Shown here one piece after another: positions 1 through 8,313 of a stretch of DNA of 46,144 nucleotides. The stretch is from Schlegelella_A sp038258415 (GTDB lineage: Bacteria; Pseudomonadota; Gammaproteobacteria; Burkholderiales; Burkholderiaceae_C). The DNA lies in contig JBBSPY010000003.1 in NCBI GenBank assembly GCA_038258415.1, positions 1 to 46,144 on the forward strand, read 5' to 3'. Each line of letters starts with the position of its first letter. The first letter of the stretch is position 1. Under the pieces are notes generated by a model. The model ran no database searches. It saw only the letters and a list, made by a program, of their open reading frames with translations, and was not told where the DNA came from. The translations under genes and the position numbers were made by a program.

Positions 1-1739
1 CCGGGGTGGCTTCCGCGCAGCACGTGGAAGAAGGTCGAGCCCGAGTCGAACCAGACGTCGAGGATGTCGTTCGACTTCACGTAGTCGGCCGCGTCGCTTC
101 CGTTGTGGCCGCCCAGCACGTCGGCGGCGGTGAGGCGCGCCCACGCCTCGACGCCGCCTTCCCCGACGATCTGCGCCGCCCGATCGACCAGCGCAAGCGT
201 GTCGGGGTGCAGCTCGCCGGTGCGCTTGTGCAGGAAGAACGGCAGCGGCACACCCCAGTTGCGTTGCCGGCTGATGCACCAGTCAGGCCGGTTCTCGATC
301 ATGTCGTGCAGACGCGCACGGCCGTTCTCGGGGAAGAAGTCGGTCTCGGCGATGGCGGCGAGCGCGATCTTGCGCAGCGGCTCGGCGACCGGCTCGGTCG
401 CGCAGACGCCGGCGGTCGAGGCGTCGGGCGCGTCCATGCGCACGAACCACTGTGCCGCGGCGCGGTAGATCACCGGCGTCTTGTGCCGCCAGCAGTGCGG
501 GTAGCTGTGCAGCAGCGTCGAGCTGTCGAGCAGTCGGTCGGCGTTGCGCAGCGCCTCGACGATCCGCGGCGTCGCATCCCAGATGGCCTGCCCGCCGAAC
601 AACGGCAGGGTCTCGACATAGACGCCGTTGCCCTGCACCGGATTGAGCACGTCGTCGACCGAGAGGCCATGGGCACGGCAGGAGTTGAAGTCCTCGATCC
701 CGTAGGCGGGCGCGGAGTGGACGATGCCGGTGCCGTCGTCGGCGGTCGCATAGTCGGCGAGGTACACCGGCGAGAGGCGGTCGTAGCCGGGGTCGACCGC
801 AGCGAGCGGATGGCGGAAGTTCAGTCCGCCGAGGCTCTCGCCGAGCGTCGTCGCGACCACGGTGCCTTCGAGGCCGAACCGCGCGAGGCACCTCTCGACG
901 AGGGCGCTCGCCAGCACGAGCAGGCCGCGCGGCGTGTCGACGAGCGCGTACTCGAGCTGCGGGTTGAGGTTGAGTGCCTGGTTCGCGGGGATCGTCCACG
1001 GCGTCGTTGTCCAGATGACGGCGAACGCGTCCTTGTCGATCGACGCCAGGCCGAACGCGGCGGCGAGCTTGTGCGGTTCAGCCGCGAGGAAGGCGACGTC
1101 GATCGTCGTCGACTTGCGGTCGGCGTACTCGATCTCGAACTCCGCGAGCGACGAGCCGCAGTCGAAGCACCAGTACACGGGCTTGAGGCCGCGATAGACG
1201 AAGCCGCGTTCGATCAGCCGCTTGAGCACGCGAATCTCGTTCGCCTCGTTGCCGAAGTCCATCGTGCGATACGGGTGCTGCCAGTCGCCGAGCACGCCGA
1301 CGCGCTGGAAGTCGGCCATCTGCTGCGCGATCTGCTCGGTGGCGTAGGCGCGGCTCTTCGCCTGCACCTCGTCGCGCGGAAGGCCGCGGCCGTACGTCTT
1401 CTCGATCTGGTTCTCGATCGGCAGGCCGTGACAGTCCCAGCCGGGCGTGTAGCGTGCGTCGAAGCCGGCGAGCTGGCGCGACTTGACGATCATGTCCTTC
1501 AGGATCTTGTTCGCGGCGTGGCCGATGTGGAGCTGGCCGTTGGCGTAGGGCGGCCCGTCGTGCAGCACGAAGCGCGGCTTGCCGTGGCGTGCGTCGCGCA
1601 GGCGCTGGTAGACGCCTTCGTCGTTCCACTGCTTCACCCAGCCCGGTTCGCGCTTCGGCAGGTCGCCGCGCATCGGAAACGGCGTGTCGGGCAGGTTCAG
1701 CGTGCTGCGGTAATCGGTGGCGGTGTCGGGGTCGGCCAT
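1..1739 (-). CDS. ileS: Isoleucyl-tRNA synthetase, N-terminal part (gene continues beyond the left edge)
   Basis: This class I aminoacyl-tRNA synthetase charges tRNA-Ile with isoleucine in the cytoplasm. About 579 codons are present, from the ATG at 1739 to the window edge; the family is usually near 940 residues, so roughly the last third is missing. The protein begins MADPDTATDYRSTLNLPDT, and the class I signature PYANGQLHIGH lies at residues 64-74 with HIGH at 71-74. It is followed by GWDCHGLPIEN and by the inserted editing domain, which contains WTTTPWTIP. The KMSKS loop and the C-terminal zinc domain would lie outside the window. It sits just downstream of ribF on the same strand, the usual betaproteobacterial order (ribF, ileS, then lspA). 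Identification is secure; only completeness is unknown. Confidence 0.97.
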   Translation of the reverse strand, partial: MADPDTATDYRSTLNLPDTPFPMRGDLPKREPGWVKQWNDEGVYQRLRDARHGKPRFVLHDGPPYANGQLHIGHAANKILKDMIVKSRQLAGFDARYTPGWDCHGLPIENQIEKTYGRGLPRDEVQAKSRAYATEQIAQQMADFQRVGVLGDWQHPYRTMDFGNEANEIRVLKRLIERGFVYRGLKPVYWCFDCGSSLAEFEIEYADRKSTTIDVAFLAAEPHKLAAAFGLASIDKDAFAVIWTTTPWTIPANQALNLNPQLEYALVDTPRGLLVLASALVERCLARFGLEGTVVATTLGESLGGLNFRHPLAAVDPGYDRLSPVYLADYATADDGTGIVHSAPAYGIEDFNSCRAHGLSVDDVLNPVQGNGVYVETLPLFGGQAIWDATPRIVEALRNADRLLDSSTLLHSYPHCWRHKTPVIYRAAAQWFVRMDAPDASTAGVCATEPVAEPLRKIALAAIAETDFFPENGRARLHDMIENRPDWCISRQRNWGVPLPFFLHKRTGELHPDTLALVDRAAQIVGEGGVEAWARLTAADVLGGHNGSDAADYVKSNDILDVWFDSGSTFFHVLRGSHP

Positions 1740-1856
1740 GACGGCGCTTCCTCGTGGACGATTCGGTGGGAAACCGGCGCTGCGTGACGGTGCGGCATCA
1801 GGCGCGGCGGGCATCGGCGACGCGCGGCTGATGCCGCGGCCGGCACGCGCGGTCGG

Positions 1857-2897
1857 TCAAATTCGGTCGCGCGTCGTCTGCCGGCCGGTCGACGCGTGCG
1901 GTGCCGCGTCGTCGACATTCGCGAACCAGGAACGGGCAGCGCTGACGTCGCCCGCGATCGCATCGCCGAGCTCGGCGAGCGTGTCGTAGCGCACTTCGTC
2001 GCGCAATCTGGCCAGCAGTTCCACCCGGACGAGTCTACCGTAGGCCCCCTCGTCGCCGAGCGACGCGGGCCAGTCGAAGACGTGCGTTTCGAGGAGCACG
2101 CGTCCGCTGTCGTCGACGGTTGGACGGCGGCCGAGGCTGGCCACGCCGTCGAGCGGAACATCCGACAGGCCGTGCACGCGGGCGACGAAGATGCCGATCG
2201 CCGCAGGCCGCGGGTGCGGGAAGCGGACGTTGAGTGTGCGAAAACCGTCGCCGGCGCCGCCGCTCGACTCGCCGAGCGCGCGGCCGAGCTTCGCCCCGTG
2301 GACGACGTGGCCGCTGACGGCATACGGCCGGCCGAGCAGCGCCTCGGTCGTCGCCATGTCGCCCGCCGCGAGCGCGGCCCGAACGGCCGAGCTCGACACC
2401 CGGACGCCGTGCACTTCGTAGCTCATCATCCGCGCCACGTCGAAGCCGTGCCGGGCGCCGGCAACGTCGAGGAAGGCGTAGTCGCCGGCGCGCTTCGCGC
2501 CGAAGCGGAAATCGTCGCCGACGAGCAGGTAGCGCGCGTGCAGCCCGGAGGTGATGACGTCGTCGACGAAGCGCTCGGGCGACTGCGCCGCGAAGCGCGC
2601 GTCGAAGCGCAGCACCACCGCCTGCTCGATGCCGCAGCGTTCGAGCTCGGCGAGCTTGTCGCGCAGCGTGGCGATGCGGGGCGGCGCGAGCTCGGGTCTG
2701 CCGGCCAGCGCGGCGAAGAAGTCGCGCGGGTTCGGCTCGAAGGTGAGAACCGTTGGCGCGACACCGCGGTGCGCCGCCTCCGACACGAGCAACGCGAGCA
2801 TCGCCTGATGCCCACGATGTACGCCGTCGAAGTTGCCGATCGTCAGCGCGGCGTGCGCGGCCAGACCGGGGTGGCGAAAGCCGCGGAAGACGCGCAT
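1857..2897 (-). CDS. ribF: Bifunctional riboflavin kinase / FAD synthetase RibF
   Basis: RibF phosphorylates riboflavin to FMN and adenylates FMN to FAD. The protein has 346 residues, normal for the family. The N-terminal nucleotidyltransferase domain shows TIGNFDGVHRGHQ at about residues 19-31 and VGDDFRFGAKRAGD further on. The C-terminal kinase domain starts near HVVHGAKLGRALG. The loop that normally reads GFPTAN after KLGRxL is here expanded (ESSGGAGD is inserted, then GFRTLNV), so the Thr and Asn survive but the Pro and Ala do not. I remember similar expanded loops in Burkholderiales RibF, so this looks like a clade feature and not a defect. The gene precedes ileS by 117 bases and probably shares a transcript with it. 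Confidence 0.96.
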   Translation of the reverse strand: MRVFRGFRHPGLAAHAALTIGNFDGVHRGHQAMLALLVSEAAHRGVAPTVLTFEPNPRDFFAALAGRPELAPPRIATLRDKLAELERCGIEQAVVLRFDARFAAQSPERFVDDVITSGLHARYLLVGDDFRFGAKRAGDYAFLDVAGARHGFDVARMMSYEVHGVRVSSSAVRAALAAGDMATTEALLGRPYAVSGHVVHGAKLGRALGESSGGAGDGFRTLNVRFPHPRPAAIGIFVARVHGLSDVPLDGVASLGRRPTVDDSGRVLLETHVFDWPASLGDEGAYGRLVRVELLARLRDEVRYDTLAELGDAIAGDVSAARSWFANVDDAAPHASTGRQTTRDRI

Positions 2898-2957
2898 CCA
2901 CCGATTATCTCGGCGACCGGGCGCGCGTCGCTGCGCGCGCCCGCGACCGTTGGCGCG

Positions 2958-3188
2958 TCAGGCCGTGAGCTGGAACTCCGGCTCGTTGCTGAGGCCGACG
3001 AAGCCCGAGTGACGCGGGTCCACGGGAAGGACCTCGATCGGTTGGACCGCGGCGCGATCGACTGTGGCGTACGGCGGCATGTGCTCGCTCCACACGGGCT
3101 TGCGCGAGACGTTGCGGATGGCTTCGACCATCACGCCGAGGACGACGGCGCACACGCCGATGAAAGCGACGAAATAGAGAGTGGACAA
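2958..3188 (-). CDS. Small single-pass membrane protein, unknown function
   Basis: This is a predicted 76-residue protein. I chose the TTG at 3188 because a GGAG lies about seven bases upstream and the hydrophobic segment then starts at once; an upstream ATG would add residues with no family character. After the first few residues there is one membrane segment (LYFVAFIGVCAVVLGVMVEA), followed by a polar tail of about 50 residues rich in Pro and Val. Third codon positions are almost all G or C, as in neighbouring real genes. It lies 60 bases upstream of ribF on the same strand. I do not recognise the family. A larger frame starting near 3326 is possible but less well supported. Confidence 0.6.
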   Translation of the reverse strand: MSTLYFVAFIGVCAVVLGVMVEAIRNVSRKPVWSEHMPPYATVDRAAVQPIEVLPVDPRHSGFVGLSNEPEFQLTA

Positions 3189-3362
3189 GGGAAAGCTCCG
3201 GTTGGGACACGAGCGAGAGACGCCCGGGACCGTCCGGCCGTCGAGGCGCGCCGATGTCATCGACCAGGCGCGGTGTTTCTGAAGCGGCGCTTCACCGGCA
3301 CCGGGCACGGCCGCGCACGAATGCACGATCGGCGATGGCCGCCGGCCGGAGGGCGCACCGGC

Positions 3363-3368
3363 TATCGT
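3363..3368 (+). promoter_or_regulatory. Candidate -10 element for the DUF3422 gene
   Basis: TATCGT, set in GGCTATCGTGCG, would place the transcript start near 3375. That lies inside the leftward reading of the gene (a GTG at 3367) but before the ATG at 3412, so it favours the ATG as the true start. No clear -35 element is visible at the expected distance, so this is tentative. Confidence 0.25.
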
Positions 3369-3411
3369 GCGTCAGCCCCCTGTTTCACGCCGCCCGATCG
3401 GTACCCGGACC

Positions 3412-4710
3412 ATGCTGTTCCTTCCGCCTGAACATCCGCAGCGTCGCCTGCTTTCGGACGAGGTTCATTCACGGCCTCCGACCGCCCTTTCGACGCCCTC
3501 GAGGGTGACCCACGTCGCGGTCCTGATCGCCGCCGACGAACGCGGCGACGAGTCCCGGCACATCGCCGACCTGTGCAGCGCGTTCGACGTCGAATGGCCC
3601 GACCCCGCGCCGAGCCAGTTCAGGGCCCGTCTCGGACTGCTTTCCTTCACATGGGAGCGGCACGGCGAGTTCTCGGGATTCACGTTCGCCCTGGAAGGCA
3701 TCGGCGACGAACCCGCGGCCGGCCGCCTTCCGAAGGGCTGGCTGTCGGCATTGCCAGGCCTGACCCTCGTTGCCGTCCACGCCACCCTGCTGCGCTGGAC
3801 CGACGCCGACGTCCTGTCCGCCGAATTTCTCGCGAGACACTTCGCCGCCAACACGGCCATCGGCGCGGACGTCGCGGGCGGCAGCGGGGTGGCGCTGACC
3901 GACTTCCGCATCCACGACGGTGCCTACTCGCGCATCGTCCTGCTCGACCGCGGCCTGACGCGGCTGCAGGCGGGCAGAACGCTGCAACGGCTGTTCGAGA
4001 TCGAGGTCTACCGGATGCTGGCGTTGCTCGCCCTGCCCATTGCGCAGCGGCAACTCGCGACGGTCACGTCGATCGAGACGGAACTCGCCCTCCTGACGGC
4101 CGACCTGGCCAAGGGGGCCGGCGACCTGTCGACGGGATCGGTGGACGACGAGATGCTGCTGCGGCACATCACCGATCTCGCGGGCCGCGTCGAAGGCGAG
4201 CTCGTCGCCAGCCAGTTCCGCTTCGGCGCCTGTCGGGCCTATGGCGATCTCGTCACCACCCGGGTCGCGGAGCTGCGCGAGCAGCGCCTCCCGGGCACCC
4301 AGACGATCGGCGAGTTCATGGACCGCCGGTTCAAGCCGGCGGTGGCGACGGTGGCGATCGCGTCGCAGCGTCTGCGCGAGCTCTCGGAACGCGTGGCGCG
4401 AACGAGCACGCTGCTCCTGACGCGGGTCGACGTCGCCCGCGAGCGCCAGAACCAGGCGTTGCTGGCCTCGATGGACCGTCGCGTGAAGACGCAGCTGCGG
4501 CTGCAGCAGGCGGTCGAAGGTCTGTCCGTCGCCGCCATCGTGTACTACGCGGCCGGGCTGGTCGGCTACCTCGCGAAGGGTCTCAGCCATGGCGGAGTGC
4601 CGATCGATCCCGATGTCGCGGTCGCAATCGCGATACCCGTGCTGATCCTGCTCGTGCTGTTCGCCACGACCCGAGCGCGCCGCCGCGCCCTGGCCGACGA
4701 ACGGCACTGA
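3412..4710 (+). CDS. DUF3422 family membrane protein
   Basis: This 432-residue protein opens with LPPEHPQRRLLSDEVHSRP, the recognisable N-terminus of the DUF3422 family, whose members usually run 420-440 residues. The ATG at 3412 is preferred over an in-frame GTG 45 bases upstream because family members begin close to this motif. The middle is largely helical and rich in Glu, Leu and Arg (likely coiled coil around residues 225-360). The C-terminus has two hydrophobic segments, about residues 377-395 and 405-422, and ends in an Arg-rich tail, which suggests a membrane-anchored cytoplasmic protein. No biochemical role is established for the family as far as I know. It stands alone, convergent with the lipase gene (21 bases between stops). 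Confidence 0.88.
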   Translation: MLFLPPEHPQRRLLSDEVHSRPPTALSTPSRVTHVAVLIAADERGDESRHIADLCSAFDVEWPDPAPSQFRARLGLLSFTWERHGEFSGFTFALEGIGDEPAAGRLPKGWLSALPGLTLVAVHATLLRWTDADVLSAEFLARHFAANTAIGADVAGGSGVALTDFRIHDGAYSRIVLLDRGLTRLQAGRTLQRLFEIEVYRMLALLALPIAQRQLATVTSIETELALLTADLAKGAGDLSTGSVDDEMLLRHITDLAGRVEGELVASQFRFGACRAYGDLVTTRVAELREQRLPGTQTIGEFMDRRFKPAVATVAIASQRLRELSERVARTSTLLLTRVDVARERQNQALLASMDRRVKTQLRLQQAVEGLSVAAIVYYAAGLVGYLAKGLSHGGVPIDPDVAVAIAIPVLILLVLFATTRARRRALADERH

Positions 4711-4731
4711 CGCGGCCGGAGCCGATGCCGG

Positions 4732-6122
4732 CTAGTAGGTCAGTTCCAGGACGACGAGTTGGTTGTCCGCCGCGGGCCACGCCAGACCGGCGATCCGCTC
4801 GCCGTCGAACTCGCCGACCACCGTGCGCATCGTTGCGTCGGTCACCCTGAGTCGCGCTGCCGAGACGCCGGCGACGCCGACCGGGATGCCGACGGGCGGA
4901 CTCGTGCCGTCGAGCGAGATGCGGTTGCGCGGCAGTCCGAAGTAGCCGCGTGGTCGTGTCAGCACGACGACCGCCAGGGCACCGCGGTCGGCCGTGGCGA
5001 GACGGTCGGGGCGCAGGCTCACGACCTTCGACGAGCGCGGGAACGGCGACCGGTAGATGTGCGTCGTGGCGTAGCCGTCGGCAAGGACCACGAATTCGAG
5101 GTGCGCCGTCGGCGTCGTCGTGAAAGGGCCCCAGTGACCGTCCCGGCCGATGGTCTTCGCGTACGGCACGGCGCCGGTGCGCTCGCCAGTCGCGCCGTCG
5201 ACGACGTGGACCTCGACCCGTGCGCCGGCCAGCGGCAGGTTGGTGGCGAAGCTGCCCTGCCGGTTGTCGAGACCGAGCCCGCTGACGATTCCGTCGAGCA
5301 CGACCGGCGACTCGGCGACAACCTCGAGCGTGGCGGGCTCCGCGCCGGTCAGGAAGCGCCAGGTCTCGGCGAACGACTGGCGCGAGAACGACGTTTCGCG
5401 GTGGTCGATGCCGCCGATCGCGACGTTGGTCGCGCCCTTCAGCGCCGGACCCTCGAAGGTGACGTTCGTCGGTGTTCCGCGCCGCCCGATCCACACGCCG
5501 TCGGGCTGTGCGTACTTGTCGTTTCGATCGGAGCGGATGGTGAGGAAACGCACGCCGTCGGGCACCTCGTTGCCGTTCGGTCCCTGAGGCGCGTTGAGGC
5601 CTGCGAGGAACGGGCCGGCGCCGTTGAACTCCGCGTTGGGAGAGCGGCCGGCGTCAGAGAAGACGCCGTGGTTGGGCGTTCCGCCGAGCACCGCCGCCGA
5701 GACCATCGGCGCACCGCCCGATGCAATGAAGCTGCGGATCGCGTTGCCGCCGCGTGAGTTGCCGACGAGGACGACCTTCGCGGCGCCGGTGGCGGCGAGC
5801 ACGCGCCGGACCTCGGCGGCGAGCGCGTCGCGCTGCTCGGCGGTCGAGGTGCGGCCGGGTTGCGGCACCGTGTCGTCGTCGCGGGCGAGCGGGTAGCGGA
5901 CGTCGAGCGCGAAGAGGCGGTCGCGCGGCCAGCCGTTCGACTCGAAACGCCAGATCGTCGTCGTCCACAGGGCCGCCGTGTCGCCGTTGCCGTGGACGAA
6001 GACGATCGGCTCGCGGACGCGGCGTTGCCGGTCGTGGCACAGCCGGTGAACGGCAGCGCGGCGGCAGCCGTACCGGCGATGACGATCTGCCGGCGGGTCA
6101 TCCGGAATTCGGTCTGGCGCAT
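4732..6122 (-). CDS. AFL-like lipase/esterase lipoprotein, apparently frameshifted near 6012
   Basis: The first frame (ATG at 6122, with AGGAG six bases upstream) encodes a twin-arginine lipoprotein signal: TRRQIVIAGTAAAALPFTGC followed by ATTGNAASAS. The rest of the protein lies in another frame from about 6012 to the TAG at 4732. It starts EPIVFVHGNGDTAALW and carries the nucleophile elbow VGNSRGG, an acid candidate in RSDRNDKYAQ and the His candidate in GGIDHRETSF. The last 150 or so residues form beta-rich repeats (ATTHIYRSPFPRSSK) like the C-terminal domains of Archaeoglobus lipase AFL. Restoring one G in the CGCGAG at about 6012 would join the frames as ASAEPIVFVHG. The sequence therefore carries either a single-base deletion or an assembly error. 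It would be the last gene of the dehydrogenase/amidase run. Confidence 0.75.
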
Positions 6123-6147
6123 GAGCGTCTCCTGGTGTCGTGTGCTG

Positions 6148-7173
6148 TCATGTCCTGCCGCTCCGCGGCGTTTCGCTGACGCTCGGCAACGTAGGGAATC
6201 CCGGCCGGTCGAGCGGCGCCGCGGCGCGCACCGCGCGCAGCACCGCTTCGGCCAGCACGTCGGCCGCGAGCGCGCCGACGACGCTCGGATGGGCGGGTCG
6301 CCCGCTCGCGCCCGTGGCGAGCGCGAACACCGTGTCGCCGTCGCCGGCGGTGTGGATCGGCACGATGCTGCGCGCGAGGCCGTCGTGCGCCATCTGCGCG
6401 ACCTTGGCGCAGGTGGCCTTGTCGAGCACGGCGTCGGTGGCGACGACGGCGATCGTCGTCGCGGCGCCGTCGGCCTCGGCGAGCTGCCACGGTGCCGGCC
6501 AATCGCCGCGCCGCAGGCACGCTGCCTGGTCGCGGAAGCCTCGCCCGTCGTCGTCGAGCGCGCCGGCGACGATGGCGCCGTTGGAGGGATCGACGACGTC
6601 GCCGAGCGCGTTCACGGCGACGAGCGCGGCGACCGTGATGCCGCCGACGCTCATCGATGCGCTGCCCAGTCCCCCGCGCATCGCATGGCCGATGCCGTAG
6701 AGCTTGCCGACCGACGCGCCGGCGCCGGCGCCGACGTTGCCCTCGACGACGCCCCCGGTCGACGCGGCCTCGCACGCGGCGTATCCGGAGTCGGCGTCGG
6801 GGCGGATGCGCGGGTCGCCGACCCAGAGGTCGAAGAGGATCGCGGCGGGCACGATGGGCACCGTCGCCTGCCGGCCGTCGGGCAGGCGCGGTCCGACGGC
6901 GATGCCGATGCCGCGCTCGTCGAGCCAGCGAACGACACCCGATGCCGCATCGAGCCCGAACGCGCTGCCGCCCGCCAGCACGATCGCGTGCACGAACGGC
7001 GCCGAGGCGGCCGGATCGAGCAGATCGGTTTCGCGCGTTCCGGGTGCGCCACCGCGAACGTCGACGCCGCAGACGGCGCCGTCTCCGCACAGCACCACGG
7101 TGCAGCCCGTCGGCCGTCGTGGGTCGGTGTGATGCCCGACCGAAAGCCCCGCGACGTCGGTGAGGCCCTTCAT
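6148..7173 (-). CDS. P1 (S58) family peptidase / amidase, DmpA- and NylC-like
   Basis: This 341-residue protein belongs to the DmpA/NylC group of N-terminal-nucleophile hydrolases, which self-cleave and then act as aminopeptidases, beta-peptidases or nylon-oligomer amidases. Family hallmarks are GLSVGHHTDP at the start, TGCTVVL, LAGGSAFGLDAA, GNVGAGAGASVGK and the RGGLGSAS motif. In that motif Ser171 after Gly is the likely nucleophile and cleavage point. HTAGDGDTVFALATG near the end is also typical. No signal peptide is visible, so it is probably cytoplasmic. It follows an acyl-CoA dehydrogenase gene by 12 bases and precedes the lipase gene by 25, so it is probably in one operon with both. 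Substrate cannot be read from the sequence. Confidence 0.9.
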   Translation of the reverse strand: MKGLTDVAGLSVGHHTDPRRPTGCTVVLCGDGAVCGVDVRGGAPGTRETDLLDPAASAPFVHAIVLAGGSAFGLDAASGVVRWLDERGIGIAVGPRLPDGRQATVPIVPAAILFDLWVGDPRIRPDADSGYAACEAASTGGVVEGNVGAGAGASVGKLYGIGHAMRGGLGSASMSVGGITVAALVAVNALGDVVDPSNGAIVAGALDDDGRGFRDQAACLRRGDWPAPWQLAEADGAATTIAVVATDAVLDKATCAKVAQMAHDGLARSIVPIHTAGDGDTVFALATGASGRPAHPSVVGALAADVLAEAVLRAVRAAAPLDRPGFPTLPSVSETPRSGRT

Positions 7174-7185
7174 CCGAAGGTGCGG

Positions 7186-8301
7186 TTATGCAAACACGCC
7201 CGCGGTCTCCTGCATCTGGTCGGCGACCTTGCCGAGGTGATGCAGGGTGTCGCCATACGTCATCTCGATGACGGTGAGGCGCTTGAAGTAATGGCCGGCC
7301 GCGTACTCGTCGGTCACGCCGATGCCGCCATGCAACTGGATGCACTCCTGCCCGACGAAGCGCATCGACCGGCCGAGCTGCACCTTGGCCTGCGAGACCG
7401 CGCGCCGCCGCGCGTCGGCCGGCTCGCCGAGCTTGAGCGTCGCGAAGTAGCTCATCGAACGGGCCAGCTCGAGCTGCATCTTCACGTCGGCGATGCGGTG
7501 GCGCAGCGCCTGGAACGTCGCGATCGGCACGCCGAACTGCTTGCGCGTGTTCATGTACTCGACCGTGAGCGCGATGAGTGCTTCCATCGCGCCGACGGCC
7601 TCGGCGCACAGCGCGGCGATGCCGGTGTCGACGGCACGCTCGAGCACATCCATCGCGGCGCCTGGCGCGTGCAGGCAACTGGCGGCGGCGCCGTCGAGCA
7701 CGAGATCGGCGGCCGCGCTGCCGTCCTGCGCGGTGTAGGCGCGCAAGCTCGCGCCGGCGGCGCCCTTCTCGACGAGGAACAGGGCGACGCCGCCGTCCGC
7801 CCTGGCGCTGACGACGAACGCGTCGGCGTGGCCACCGGCGGGCACGACGATCTTGGTTCCGGTGAGGGTGCACGCATCGCCGCTGCCTTCGGCACGCGTC
7901 TCGACCGCGTCGAGCCGGTAGCGCGTGTGCCGCTCTTCCTGGGCGAGGACGACGATCGCGTCGCCCGCGGCGATCTTGCCGAGCCACGGCGCGCCGGCGT
8001 CGGTGCCGGCGAGCAGCACCGGCGCGACGAGTGCCGTCGCCGCGTAGGGTTCGACGACCAGGCCGCGCCCGAGCGCCTCCATCACGACCATCGCCTCGAC
8101 CGGGCCGAAGCCGAGACCGCCGGCGCCTTCGCCCACGGTCAGCCCCATCACGCCCAGTCCGGCGAGCCCGTTCCAGGCGTCGCGTGAAAAGCCGCCGGCC
8201 GCGACGATCCGCTGCCGCTTCTCGAGGCCGTAGTCCTTCTCGACCCACCTGCGGATCGAGTCGCGCAGCATTTCCTGGTCGTCGCTGAAATCGAAGTCCA
8301 T
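7186..8301 (-). CDS. Acyl-CoA dehydrogenase (small-subunit type, PimD-like)
   Basis: This 371-residue FAD enzyme oxidises acyl-CoA to 2-enoyl-CoA. It begins MDFDFSDDQEMLRDSIRRW and shows the glycine-rich GLGVMGLTVGEGAGGLGFG region, a degenerate middle domain (LTGTKIVVPAGGHADAF) and the C-terminal four-helix domain ending in IQLHGGIGVTDEYAAGHYFKR. The pairing with a second, larger dehydrogenase 12 bases upstream matches the PimC/PimD arrangement known for pimeloyl-CoA and other dicarboxyl-CoA oxidation. The two proteins probably form a heteromer. The call to the dehydrogenase family is secure, while the dicarboxylate specificity is inferred from the pairing. Confidence 0.93.
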   Translation of the reverse strand: MDFDFSDDQEMLRDSIRRWVEKDYGLEKRQRIVAAGGFSRDAWNGLAGLGVMGLTVGEGAGGLGFGPVEAMVVMEALGRGLVVEPYAATALVAPVLLAGTDAGAPWLGKIAAGDAIVVLAQEERHTRYRLDAVETRAEGSGDACTLTGTKIVVPAGGHADAFVVSARADGGVALFLVEKGAAGASLRAYTAQDGSAAADLVLDGAAASCLHAPGAAMDVLERAVDTGIAALCAEAVGAMEALIALTVEYMNTRKQFGVPIATFQALRHRIADVKMQLELARSMSYFATLKLGEPADARRRAVSQAKVQLGRSMRFVGQECIQLHGGIGVTDEYAAGHYFKRLTVIEMTYGDTLHHLGKVADQMQETAGVFA

Positions 8302-8313
8302 GTCGTCTCCTGC

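Noticed and set aside
6..1787. A long plus-strand open frame over ileS
   Set aside because: The minus strand encodes a textbook isoleucyl-tRNA synthetase here. The plus-strand reading is composition-driven.
4711..4731. GCCGG/CCGGC pair between convergent stops
   Set aside because: Five pairs in 21 very GC-rich bases is expected by chance.
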